Position numbers and translations under genes: made by a program | Assembly (NCBI RefSeq): GCF_020497125.1 | Contig: NC_059074.1 | Span: forward strand, 191,823,415 to 191,887,414 | DNA from: Mauremys mutica | Taxonomy: Eukaryota > Chordata > Testudines > Geoemydidae | Direction: 5' to 3' | DNA: 64,000 bases | Notes under the pieces: model-generated | Database searches by the model: none | What the model was told of the DNA's origin: nothing | What the model saw: only the letters and a program-made list of their open reading frames with translations | Part shown: positions 1 to 12,044 of the stretch, in pieces | Position numbering within the stretch: the first letter of the stretch is position 1 | Layout: every line of letters starts with the position of its first letter

Positions 1-3000
1 AGGGTCTCCAGGTGTCTGACGAATGCCTTAGGGGCTGTTGTAGCTTGCCAGCTGAGAGCAGCCCTGAGGACCAAGGATCAGATGCACATAACTATAGATT
101 AATAAAGTGGCACTTCTCTAAATGCAATTACTTAAAATTTGCAGCTTGCCATGGTTGTGGCATGAAATTCAGCTGTTTCAAATGAGTTTCATTTTGAGAT
201 CTGGGTTTGTTCAATCCTGCACTCCAGAGCTGCAAATCTGCATAGTTCAAAAGAGATATAAATGGTTACACAAACTCTTCTGGGGCAAAATCCACCATCT
301 CCCAGGGTTCACAATAACTCTCACGTTGCTGTCTATCAAATGAAGTGGTATTTCTGCCTTGGTACTATTTTTCTTTTTCTTACAGGTAATGCACAATGCT
401 ATGCCAACCTGAACCCCAGCCATATGTTACTCTGCCCCTGTGCGACTTCTTATGTCTTTCAGTTTTAATGAGGTTTAAAATATGCACCACAATTCAAACA
501 TAAAAACTGAGTGAAAAAAACAATCACCTACATTTTTTTAATTCAAATTGTATTCTTAATGGTGCTTTCTGTAGTTTTTAAACAATTTACAATTCACTGA
601 ACTTCAGCAAATGACATCTTTGCAAATACACACACTCTGAGAGCTTAATAACCACATCTCAGTAATTCCTACCTCCTCTCTCAGGAATCTAAGATGTTCC
701 TAAATTACTGCTTCCTCTCTCAACCTAATTTTCATCCATAATTAAAGAGGAAAACTCAAGAGCAGAGGAGCCATAAACAGGTTTTTAACAGTGAAGAATT
801 TGAAAGTGTGATAGGCAATAACATTTCATTTCAAAGCATGTACTAGGTATTTATATGAAATTATCTCCAGCATTAGTAGAAAATGAATATAAAACTAGTG
901 TTAAGTGGGTATGCAAATGCCCGTGTGACAGCAGGAGCACTCAGGTTACCTAAGAATACTTGCAAATTCCACTGAACTAACAGACAGTCACTATGTTTTT
1001 AATATCTATTAATGAAATGCCATCTCTAATAGATGGTACTTTATTAAGGATTAGCTCAACAACAAGAAATCTAAGCCATCCAATGCTGTAATGTTATTGC
1101 TAAAGTGGCTTGGAATGAATTTCCACAATTTATGAAAAACAAAAGAGCCGTGCCAAACAAAATCTGAGGAGTGTGAACATAATGCAAAATAGACAAACTT
1201 GCTGTTAGGGACGGAACACTTACAATGGTTTCCATTGAAAAACAACAGTTACCAAGCATTCATATCTGAAGTTGCACAGTTATTTCCAAATTGCAAAGTA
1301 CAGGGAGATCTCTTTGTGGTAACTGTTGATAGCCAAATTTTGGAAGTCGTTTGATAAATATTCAAAGAATCCTAACAAGCGTTCTGTCAATATCACATGG
1401 ACTCTGACACATTACAATATATACATCATTGAGTCAAATCCTCACAGTCAAGTATAGTTCTTTACCTAGCAGCATAACCGCCATTTGTAAATCATGCTAA
1501 GCTTGTCGTTTTTCTTGGAGCAAGTTGATCTGCTAAAGGATTTTCAGTTTCACAAATGCCTTATCAGGTAACCCATCATCCAAATTCTCACACACAAAAA
1601 ATAATTTGGAGTGTTATATAGTGTTAAATAATATGTAATCACATGCCCGGTAAAATCTACAAATTAATTGGTTCAGTATTTATGGTTTTCACCCCATGCT
1701 ATTTTCTTGCTTTGATCTATACAAGAATATTGTGGTCGGTGGGAACATGGAGTGAAATGTCAACAAAAAGATAGGGCAAACCTCTAAAAATGTGAAAAGT
1801 ACTGTAAAAAAATCAGTTCTCATTTCAATTGTTTTCAGTAGCCAATGTGGAATTCTTTGCGGGGGATGGTTGGGTGACGGAGGTCCTGTTCTCGCTCACC
1901 TTAGCGTGGTAATGCTGGGGAATGATGTCACATATCTGAACCTTAGCTTCCTCAAAGATTAGAAATGAGCAAGTATTGAGTTACCCTGTTTCATCGTTTT
2001 CTTGTCAGTAACCTACTAGTATGCATTAACAAGCTGAAACGTTCACCTCCAGCAAGAGTTATATCTGGAAAACAGCAGCAAATGTTCAAGTGAACATCCA
2101 GTGGGAGTTGTGGACTAATCAGGGTCACCCCTTCTACAGTTTGTACTTCTGGAAATTACATCGAAGCCAGAGGAGAGATGAAAGCACTATGACTAGGTAC
2201 AAAAGAATGGATAAAAATGGTAAAAAAAAAAAAAAGGATATAAAACTACACCATTATGCTTAGGGTTGTGCGTATACCCAGGGGTAGGTAAATCATTGGA
2301 GTAAATCAACATAGTTCCTCTTTAGTCATTGAAACTATGCTGATTTACACCAACTGAAGATCTGGCTCCCATATTCAGATGTATAAGAACATTTCTTGTT
2401 GTGTCTATTAAATTATATGTTATCCGTGGGGCGGATTGCGGGGTGCAGTTCAGCTCTACACCACCTCCAGGGTACAAGGAATGAGGGCTAAAAACACAAA
2501 ATAAACTCCGACAAATGAGAACTGTTTTCTCAACAATCAAATAGAATCACTTTAAGGAACATTTATCTAGGCTGAGCACTTTTGATGACCCTCTAGTATT
2601 TTCTGCTGCAAACATCTGGAGCTGAAATGCTAAGCTCCTGCTCTGATTAACCGTTCAATAATCTTAGAGGACATCTCGGAGATACAGAATAGATCCAATC
2701 CTTAAAGCAAAAACCAAAGCAATATGTTTCCTCTCATTAACTGTTTTAAAAATTAGCAGAGGGAGTTAAAGTGCACTGAACTATGGATTAATAAAGGAAC
2801 AATGCACTATTATTATTCTGTTTTTGTCAGTGAAGGAACTCTGTGTATTTGCAAGTTAATTTTACTGCTCTAATATTCCCGAAGATATTTTTGGCACCCA
2901 AAATTAAACTCACAATCACAATATAAATTTAGTATACCAAGCAACTCAGTGTTTCTCAATGTCAAACCAAAGCTAGGTACTGCATGAATTCAGCCACTGA

Positions 3001-4245
3001 GTTGAAGAACTATTATAATATTTTTGTTTTATATTTCTAAATTGTGTAATTGGAATACATTAGATCCTGCCAAGCTGTGTTCATGTGGGGCAGACTTACT
3101 TCTGACACAAGGAGTCGATGGGACTGTTCACGTGAACAGCGACTGCTCATGAGAGTCTGAGTGGACAGGATCAGGGCCATTAGAAATGGAAATGCACTAT
3201 TTCTCCAGACTGGCCAAATAATCTGGTATATAGAGTTTAAAATAGCCCATGCAAAAGATTTCAGGGAATTAGAAGTTCAACCAGTTAATGCTTTGACTAA
3301 TTCTGTCAAAGTGCAGCATTTTTTTTAGGGATTTAGAAACTGAAAAGCACAACATGTTAAATGCCACCCTTGCAAAGGTGCAAAAGCTGGGCAGTAAGTC
3401 ACATCCCCAGCAAGCACAGCTCAGGCTGGCTAGGCAAAGGGAAAGCTAAACAGCCTTTTCACAAGGGGCTTGGGTTTGCACATTGCACTTTGAGTGGCAA
3501 AGGAGGTTAAACTAACTCACTAAATTAAGGCTGAAAAACAGGTATGGGCTTTGCTGGTTCCATGCTATGGTTCCAATACAACCATAGTCAGTAGCAACCA
3601 AAAGCTATTACCCTCTCATAGCCGTTTGACAGTGTGAACTGGTGGTGTCAATCCACCCCCAAGACATAGGCAACCGCGTCCCCAAACCACCACGATTACT
3701 GACAGTAATTAACACTGGCATATCTCAGAGGCCAAGGACTCAATGGTTTACATTGGTTTTATTGAAAAACTTACCAGTTCTTCCTAAGATAAACAGATCT
3801 GGTTATCTGAGTATCTGCATTATTCTCTTGTGCTTCACCTAGAACACTGTAACTACTGAGATTAGCTAACTCCAAACCTTAGTTATTTTAGACAATTGAG
3901 GAGATTTTAAATAGCACCCCTGTCACTACCATCTCACACCCAAAGGCTGCATTACAAAACCCTTTTTCCACTGGCTTGAGTATAGCTTGCTTTAAAATTA
4001 AGACATCACAGTGTGGATTTATTTGCTCTCCAGGGTGCGAGCACGGTGCTGTAAACATTCCTGGCAACCCTCACAAATTAATTCATAGAGATGAGTTTCT
4101 GGCACTCAGGACTCTTTCTCCATAGGCCTTTACCTTGTTTGGTTATTTATGCCTGAGAAAAATGAGCACAAACTGAGTGCAAAATGCTAACAGTCTGATC
4201 TGGTAGCATTTCATAGCCACAATGCACTGGTGTAAATGACTACTC
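1..4245. other. Intergenic spacer, no gene seen
   Basis: AT-rich sequence with only short, unremarkable open frames on both strands. No frame resembles a protein family I know, and no splice-linked coding segments are apparent. A short fold-back-like remnant sits near 2327..2375, with the motif gatttacaccaactgaagatctgg, which recurs in the window. A poly-A run lies near 2221..2234. Conserved noncoding elements could be present but cannot be recognised from one sequence. Confidence 0.6.
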
Positions 4246-4617
4246 TAAGGGTACGTCTACACTACGGGATTATTCCGAATTTACATAAACCGGTTTAGCA
4301 AAACAGATTGTATAAAATCGATTGCGCGCGGCCACACTAAACACATTAAATCGGTGGTGTGCGTCCACGGTCCGAGGCTAGCGTCGATTTCTGGAGCGTT
4401 GCACTGTGGGTAGCTATCCCGTAGCTATCCCATAGTTCCCGCAGCCTCCCCCGCCTCTTGGAATTTCCAGGTTGAGATCCCAGTGCCTGATGGGGCAAAA
4501 ATCATTGTCGCGGGTGGTTCTGGGTACAGCCTCACCCCTCCCTCCCTGAAAGCAGCAGACAACCGTTTCGCGCCTTTTTTGCTTGGTGAACTGTGCAGAC
4601 GCCATAGCACAGCAAGC

Positions 4618-5907
4618 ATGGACCCTGCTCAGCTCAATACCGCAATCGTGGATGTTTTAAACACCTCGCGCACTCTCGTGCAGTATATGTTTAACCAGGA
4701 CCTTCAAACCGAGGCGAGGAGGAGGCGGATACGGCAGCGCGGCGATGACAGTGATGAGGACATAGACACAGAATTCTCTCAAACCGCGGGCCCCTGCGCT
4801 TTGGAGATCCTGATGGTAATGGGGCAGATTCTATCCATTGAACGCTGATTTTGGGCCCGGGAAACAAGCACTGACTGGTGGGACCGCATTGTGTTGCAGG
4901 TGTGGGACGATTCCCAGTGGCTGCGAAACTTTCGCATGCGTAAGGGCACTTTCATGGAACTTTGTGACTTGCTTGCCCCTGCCCTGAAACGCCATAATAC
5001 CAAGATGAGAGCAGCCCTCACAGTTGTGAAGCGAGTGGCGATAGCCCTGTGGAAGCTTGCAACGCCAGACAGCTACCGGTCAGTCGGGAATCAATTTGGA
5101 GTTGGAAAATCTACTGTGGGGGCTGCTGTGATGCAAGTAGCCAAAGCAATCACTAAGCTGCTGCTACGAAAGGTTGTGACTCTGGGAAACGTGCAGGCCA
5201 TAGTGGATGGCTTTGCTGCACTGGGATTCCCTAACTGTGGGGGGGCGATAGATGGAACCCATATCCCTATCTTGGCACCGGAATGCCAGGGCACCCAGTA
5301 CGTAAACCGGAAGGGGTACTTTTCAATGGTGCTGCAAGCACTGGTGGATCACAAGGGACGTTTCACAAACATCCACGTGGGATGGCCAGGGAGGGTTCAT
5401 GACGCTCGCGTATTCAGAAGCACTACTCTGTTTAAACGGCTGCGGCAAGGGAATTACTTCCCAGACCAGAAAATAACAGTTGGGGATGTTGAAATGCCTG
5501 TCATTATCCTGGGGGACCCAGCCTACCCCTTGATGCCATGGCTCATGAAGCCATACACAGGCAGCCTGGACAGTGGTCAGGATCTGTTCAATTACAGGCT
5601 GAGCAAGTGCAGAATGGTGGTGGAATGTGCATTTGGCCGTTTAAAGGCGCGCTGGCGCACATTACTGACTCGCTCAGACCTCAGCCAAACCAATGTCCCC
5701 TATGTTATTGCTGCTTGCTGTATTCTCCACAATCTCTGTGAGAGTAAGGGGGAGACCTTTATGGCGGGGTGGGAGGCTGAGGCAAATCACCTGGCCGCTG
5801 ATTACGCGCAGCCAGACACCAGGGAGATTAGAAGAGCACACCAGGAAGCGGTGCGCATCAGAGAAGCTTTGAAAACGAGCTTCATCAATGGCCAGGGTAC
5901 AGTGTGA
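4618..5907 (+). pseudogene. Harbinger transposase (HARBI1-like DDE), one in-frame stop
   Basis: This encodes the enzyme that cuts and rejoins element ends in the nucleus. The frame from the ATG at 4618 runs to the stop at 5905..5907, 430 codons in total, with a single TGA at 4846..4848. That codon precedes FWARE and is plausibly a decayed CGA. The uninterrupted part (338 residues from 4891) shows an HTH region (YRSVGNQFGVGKSTVG) and the DDE_Tnp_4 motifs GAIDGTHIPI (Asp121), GRVHDARVF (Asp171), GDPAYPL (Asp209) and VVECAFGRLK (Glu245). Asp121, Asp171 and Glu245 are the likely catalytic triad. The start at 4618 is preferred because it opens an acidic and basic N-terminal region (MDPAQLN...). 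The ATG at 4891 would give a product lacking about 90 N-terminal residues. An AATAAA lies 96 bases past the stop. Confidence 0.88.
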
Positions 5908-6002
5908 CTGCTGTGTTTGTTGATGAACACCCACCCCCCCTTGATTGACTCATTCCCTGTTAGCAACTCACCCTTCCCCTTCGAGTACAGCTTACTTATG
6001 CA

Positions 6003-6042
6003 AATAAAGTCACTCTCGTTTAAAAATCATGAATTCTTTATT
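6003..6042. terminator. Convergent poly(A) signals of the two Harbinger genes
   Basis: AATAAA at 6003..6008 on the plus strand follows the transposase gene. TTTATT at 6037..6042 is an AATAAA on the minus strand, downstream of the Myb-like gene that ends at 6135. The two convergent transcripts therefore probably overlap by a few tens of bases. The calls rest on hexamer position only. Confidence 0.55.
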
Positions 6043-6134
6043 AATTCATTATAAAAAGAGGGAGAGAAGTAAGGGTGTGGTTTGGGAGGAGGATAGGAGG
6101 GATGGAGAAGGCCATTAAAAAAATTTCACAGTAA

Positions 6135-8054
6135 TCACAGCCTTCTGGTTGGGCTGTCCACGGGGGTGGAGTGGGCGGGTGCACGGAGCCTCCCCCCACG
6201 CGTTCTTACACGTCTGGGTGAGGAGGATGTGGAACATGGTGAGGGTTGAGGGTGGTTATACAGGGGCTGCAGCGGCACTCTGTGATCCTGCTGCCGTTCC
6301 TGAAGCTCCACCAGACGCCGGAGCATGTCAGTTTGATCACGCAGCAGCCCCAGAGTTGCATCCCGCCACCGCTGATCTTCCTGCCGCCACCTCTCATCTT
6401 GGGTGTCCCTCCTGTCCTCACGTTCACTGGCATCTTTCCTGTAATTTGATACCACGTCCTTCCACTCATTCAGATGAGCTCTTTCATTGCGTGTAACTTC
6501 CATAATATCCGAGAACATTTCATCTCGCGTCTTCTTTTTCCTCCGCCTTATCTGTGCTAGCCTTTGGGATGGAGGAGGGACGCTTGAAAAATTTGCAGCT
6601 GCATGAGGGAGAGAAATATTTAAAAAGATACATTTTACAGAACAATGGTTATACTCTTTCACAGTGAACAGCACTATTCACCTTACATAGCACATGTGAT
6701 TTCCCTACAAGGTCGCATTTTTCATCTTAATACTGAGTGCCTGCAGCTCTGGAGTTACAGATCTCACAGACACAGGTCCGGGCATCAGAATTCAGCTTGC
6801 ATGCGGCCATGGTAAGCCACTGTCTTTCGGCTTCTGTAGTGATTTACCCCTCCCCCCAACGCATGGCTAATACCACGCTAGCTCCCTGCTAATCAACACC
6901 CTTCCCCCCCCCCACCCCACTGCGTGGCTGGTAGCTTGGGGAAGCCCCGCTTACCAAACACAAAAAAGATCATCGGCATTTCACTCCTCCCCTCCCCCCG
7001 CTTGGCTACGTGCAGGAAAGGATTTTTTTTTAAGCTGCTGCAGTCCACGAACCCAGTAGGAAAATGGCCATCCCCCTTACTTAAATTCCTGATTTTTAAC
7101 CAGGTTACCCTGAACAATATCACTTTGCTGAGGATAACACAGCGAGATAAAGAACGGATGCTTCTTGAATGCCAGCAATCACCGGGACCATACGCTGCTA
7201 TGCTTTGCCATGCAATGATACCTGATTACTTGCTACATGCATGGCGTGGTAAAGTGTCCTACCATGGTGGGCGGAACAAGGCTGCCTTGCCCAGAAACCT
7301 TCTGCAAAGGCTTCTGGAGTACCTACAGGAGCACTTCATCGAGATGTCCCTGGAGGATTTCCTCTCAATCCCCGGACATGTTAACAAACTTTTCTAAGTA
7401 ACTATACTGTCTGCGAATGCATCCCAAGTCCTCAGGGCAAATCAATCATTAAAAAACGCTTGCTTAAAAAAAATGTTTGCTATTTGCAAAGGTACACTCA
7501 CCAGAGGTCCCTTCCATGGCATCATTGTCTGGGATAGTTGCTTGGGAGGGCTGGGAGGAGGGTAATTCCGTCAGGGTGATAAAAAGCTCCTGGCTGCTTG
7601 GGCTCACGGAGTGCTGTGTGCTCTCTGCTAGGTCGTCCTCCTCTTCTTCATCTTCATCTTCCCCGTCTGCATAATCCTCAGCCATGGCAGAGATTACAAC
7701 CCCCACCTCGGAATCCACGGTCAGGGGTGGGGTACTTGTGGCGCAGCCCCCTAAAATTGCATGCAGCTCAGCATAGAAGCGGCATGTTTTTCGACCTGCC
7801 CCGGACCTTCCATTTGCTTCTTTGGTTTTCTGGTAGGCTTGTCTGAGCTCCTTAACTTTCACTCTGCACTGCACTGAGTCCCTGCTGTGGCCTTTATCTG
7901 TCATAGCCTTAGAAATTCTTTCAAATACTTTTTCATTTCGTCTTTTGGAACGCAGTTCTGTTAGCACTGAATCCTCTCCCCATATAGCAATCAGATCCAG
8001 TACCTCCCGTGCAGTCCATGCTGGGGCTCTTTTTCGATTCTCAGGAGACTGCAT
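6135..8054 (-). CDS. Harbinger Myb/SANT-like DNA-binding protein, two exons
   Basis: In PIF/Harbinger elements the Myb-like partner binds the element ends and helps bring the transposase to DNA in the nucleus. Exon 1 covers 8054..7502 (ATG at 8052..8054) and ends at a GTGAGT donor (minus). Exon 2 covers 6598..6135, after a pyrimidine-rich CTCCCTCATGCAG acceptor. The join is in frame, giving 1017 nt and 338 residues. The N-terminus has a trihelix/Myb-type pattern (RAPAWTAREV, then KVFERISKAM and QCRVKVKELRQAYQ). A long acidic run (EDEDEEEEDD) follows. Exon 2 encodes a basic RRRKKKTRDEMF segment and a charged, probably coiled-coil region rich in Arg, Glu and Gln. No stops or frameshifts are visible. 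The 903-bp intron carries the third ORF on the other strand. Confidence 0.8.
6809..7397 (+). CDS. Third Harbinger ORF, nested antisense in the Myb intron (unknown function)
   Basis: I do not recognise this protein. The predicted structure is an ATG at 6809..6811 directly followed by a GTAAGC donor, an intron to the CAG at 7101..7103, then an open frame 7104..7397. This gives about 98 residues. Without splicing the same frame is open from 6924, but the first part looks intronic. The conserved part contains LLRIT, a WRGKVSYHGG segment, NKAALPRNL, and a C-terminal EYLQEHF...HVNKLF stretch predicted to be helical. The second Harbinger remnant in this window (38780..39081) holds a homologous frame, ungapped over about 90 positions and about half identical by eye, in the same antisense position between the two Myb exons. 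This is the main evidence that it is coding. Exon 1 is tentative. Confidence 0.55.
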
Positions 8055-8447
8055 TGTTACCTGTGCAGATGAGCTGTGCGTGGTCACCTGTGCTGATGAG
8101 CTCTGCACGCTGGGGAAGCAGGAAATGAATTTCAAAAGTTCGCGGGGCTTTTCCTGTCTACCTGGCCAGTGCATCCGAGTTCAGAATGCTGTCCAGAGCA
8201 CTGTCCAGTGGTGCACTGTGGGATACCGCCCGGAGGCCAATACCGTCGATTTGCGGCCACACTAACCCTATTCCAATATGTTAATCCCGATATTAGCGCT
8301 ACTCCTCTCGTCGGGGAGGAGTACAGAAACCGATTTAAAGAGCCATTAAAATCGATATAAGGTGCCTCCTAGTGTGGACGGGTGTGGCGTTAAATCGGTT
8401 TTACGCTCCTAAAACCGGTTTAATCGCCTAGTGTAGACCAGGCCTAA

Positions 8448-11400
8448 GTCTTTCCTCAAGAGAAAAGGTCACAGCTTCCTGGCCAGATGCAGATGGGAAT
8501 AATGCAGGGCTGCGGAGGCTGAAGCCCTAGTGGTGTAAATGCAGCTCTGTGAATTAATTTGCACACAAGTGGAAGAACAGGCCCCTAAGCTTTCTGTTCT
8601 GCACTCTTGGCATGTGTGTGAGTGCCAGGATGATACACAGTGGGCAGCATAGGGAAAACAGCATGAAAGGTCAGGTTCTTGAGCGAAAGGCCTGCAGTGT
8701 TGTTTTCCTGACATTTGGAATTCTAAGGGCCACCTGACTAAGATGAAAGCTATTACAGCATTGGTTCTATACCACAAATCTCAAGAGCAATTACATTATA
8801 TTGTTCCTAAAATATTATATTACTGGTTATTGTAAATGAGATCACCACAGTACCTTAGATAGCACTAAAACCTCTACTCTGTTTGCCATGTCTAATGGTG
8901 CTGGGGCAGCATGCTGTACATTCTAATCTATGAAAGTTTGAAAATATCTTCTGTGGATAGCATGCCTAAGTCTGTTCTGATTGTTTAGCACATACTGTAT
9001 TGTATCCCCCTCTCCAGGCTATGCTCAGGCCCAGTATTCAACATTTACCTGCACTATAGTGCATTTGTCGTCAAGTCACCTTCTGCAACTGACACTTCGT
9101 GTCTATCCTCTCTATACGGCCCTGGTCCTTGACTTTCACTTGTATTGCCTAGAGTAGAGCTTTTGGACAAGATACAATATCAGCCAGTTTTCTTCAACTC
9201 CTTGCACCTTTAAACCAACATTTTAAAATGACTCTCTGCTAATATGTGATTGTTGTTTAGTGGCCTATGTGGTTTGGGGCAGTCAGTCCCATTCTAGACG
9301 ACACCCTTCCTGGAATAGATATGGAGACTGAACTAAACTCTAGTGAGGCTAGGGCTGGTACATTCGTCCAGGCTTGTTAATACATTTAACTCTTCTGGAC
9401 TGATTTTCAAAGGAGCTGGGCATCTGTAGCTCCCATTGACTTCAAGCAAATAGAGGGGTAGTCAGCAGCTCTGAAGAATCAGGCCATATGGGCTGGGTCC
9501 TTGGCTGATGCAAATAGGTATAACATCAGAGGAGTTGTGGTGATTACACCAGCAGACAATCAGATCCATATGTCTATCTTTGTCTAGATTGTAAACTCCT
9601 TGTAGAAGGGAACGACTATATTTAGGTCTTGTCCAGCGCAAAACACATTGTTTGTGTTTAGCAAATGTGTTTATAATAATGGAGAAGTTCTGTGCATAGC
9701 GATCTCTACTCTCCAGGGATATTACCCTTGTATTTTTCACCAGTTACTAAAAATTGGTTTAATTTAAATAATATGTATCTGTGTAACTGACAATTTTATT
9801 TAAAGCAAGATTTCCCACACTGCAATTTCCTTTCAAATCCTTTATAGACTTTTCTCTAGATTGGTAGAATGATTTCTAGAAGACACACTGAGCTCATTCT
9901 GTTTACATGGGTTCTCCAAACCTTTCTTGACACTGCCTCAGGGCAGCACTGAAACTGTAGCCTCTATAGACTAGGATACTCACTACTTTCAGTCCATGTA
10001 TGCTGTTCTCATTTACGCCAATGAGAATTCAGCCATGGATTAAGCCCAAAGCAGAGGTTATCAAAGTCTCATCCAGAGACCACCAGAAGTGACAGAAGAC
10101 GCTGAAGGAAGGATGTGATGTAGAGAGACCTGCCAGAGGATCACTTTGACATAGCGAGTTGCAGAATGAGAAGTTTGATGACCACTGGGGCAAATTCATG
10201 AAATTATTAACTGTCAAATGGTAGTGCTTGGGTTGAAGGTTTCTTTACATTTAATTTGTGGATTTAAAAAAAAACAAACAAAAAACTAATTGCTATTTTA
10301 CAAACAAAATCATCCATCTTTAGTAAAATCCTTCAGAAAAGAGATTAACATGTATGTGTCTGTATCACAAAAAGTAGACGATAATAGATTTTTCTTGTGC
10401 TCAGTCTTTTCTGGTCATTTGACCGAGTCCAACTTCCATTTTATTGTCACACTGTCCTATTATTTTATTTGTATTACAGTAGTGCGTAAAGTCCCCAGTC
10501 AACATCAGGGCTCACTTGATGAAAAAAGTTTTCCTCAACAAAAAATGTGATTTAAATAAACAAAATTTATTGCATAAAAAGTTTGTTTTTTCAAAAAACA
10601 GAAATAGTAGTCAAATTCCAACTTCCTCTCACTGTTTTTTTTAACTCATAACCAGTTTTTGCACTAGAAAAAATGTGTGTGGGGGGAGATGTAAAAAAGG
10701 TGAGAGATGGGGTGGAGAACTCACTCTTGCACTTCTTAAATTTTCAAGACTGCAACTGTTTGTGCCTTTTGAGATGGGGAAATATTTTTTAAATCTTGAA
10801 AACTCTCACAAAATGGGAAAACTAATTCCTTCTCTGCTCGTCTCAGAATACTACCAGATGTTGAACTATGTCAAGAAGTTTCATTTATCAGCTATTTATT
10901 CATTATTTTATAACATCTTAATGAAGATTTCCCAAGATTATGGTCAGGTATGTTAAATAATTTCTTGGTAAGGAAATTATGATGATGCTATTTTGCCAAA
11001 CTTCAGTAGACTAATTCTTGCCCTATTCTCAGGAATATGAACTGCACTGCTTGTAGAAACAGCTATGGCACAGCACTTTCCAAGTAGCTAATTTTTAAAA
11101 GAAAAAAACAAATCACACAGACATATTATGACACAAGGATTGAATACTAAGAGTAAAATAATATCCTAGAAAAATAAATCTAGAAGAGAAATAATGAGAT
11201 ATTTCTGGCTGCTGTGTTAGTAAATGAATAGAAACGAAATGATCCATCAATTTAAAATGATCTCTCAGCGCAATCTTGCATTTGACGACCTAAGACTTTA
11301 CAGACTGATATACTTCATAGATAGATAGATAGATAGATCACTGTTATATTGATTATTCAGCAATTGTCCAGCACTCATTCCTTTATTTTTATGTCTTAAC

Positions 11401-12040
11401 AGTCCAAAACAATTCATTTTTTTGACACTTATATTACAGTGCTGTCAAGACTGAGCTATGGTATGTCACACAATAAGTCACTACCTTACAGGTTGACTTG
11501 TCTTGCCATAGGGATAATAAATATAGCTGCCCGACCAGCTGCACCTGGAAAAAATGATTAAAAAGACAGAGAACATTCAAAGATTGCTTGAACTCAGTGT
11601 CATTTACAGCCCTGGACAAATTCCTCCGAGTTACACTGTGATCATACTTCCTTTTCATGAAAATCTATTTTGCTCAGTAATTATATTATTAATTATTATC
11701 ATTACTGCAACAGCAGGAGGCCCCCCTTAGGTAATCAAGCCCCATTGGAGGTCTCCATTGTGTGAGGCCCAGCACTCACAAACAATAAAAAAAGACAGTC
11801 CCTGTAATCTAAACATATACTATACATTTATAGAAGTTAATGCAACCCATTCTTCTATATTACATTGTGGAATAACCCAGGTACATGGGACCCTAATTCT
11901 TCTGTAACTTAGATCAGTTATTACAGTGGTGTGGGAGTGCCACTATCATTAAGCATAGACGACAGGTGCCTCTTCATACCGCGGTGAGGGGGAGGGGGCA
12001 CAATCTAAAGGGGAGGACATGTAACCGCCCCACATGTCTC
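8448..12040. other. Intergenic spacer, no gene seen
   Basis: AT-rich sequence with short uninformative frames. A degenerate interspersed repeat with a 'gcccagcactcacaaacaataaaaaaagacagtccctg'-like core lies near 11714..11815, and similar pieces occur near 25480..25560 and 36120..36180. No conserved protein signature is visible. Confidence 0.55.
11317..11338 (+). repeat. (GATA)n microsatellite
   Basis: About five and a half copies of the tetranucleotide ATAG/GATA in a perfect run. No functional context is visible. Confidence 0.9.
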
Positions 12041-12044
12041 CTAG

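Larger units (their letters stand above)
4249..8444 (+). mobile_element. PIF/Harbinger DNA transposon, near-complete
   Basis: The left end reads GGGTACGTCTACACTA and the right end TAGTGTAGACCAGGCC, which form imperfect terminal inverted repeats. Both sides are flanked by TAA (4246..4248 and 8445..8447), the 3-bp target duplication typical of the superfamily. Subterminal AAACCGGTTT-type motifs occur at both ends. The 4196-bp element carries a DDE transposase (+), a Myb-like DNA-binding protein gene (-) convergent with it, and a third ORF (+) inside the Myb intron. One in-frame TGA interrupts the transposase; the two accessory frames are open. This suggests a fairly young copy. A deletion derivative of the same family lies at 40079..42197 in the opposite orientation. 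Confidence 0.93.

Noticed and set aside
11317..11338. GATA run as a possible CRISPR-like or regulatory array
   Set aside because: It is a plain microsatellite without spacers.
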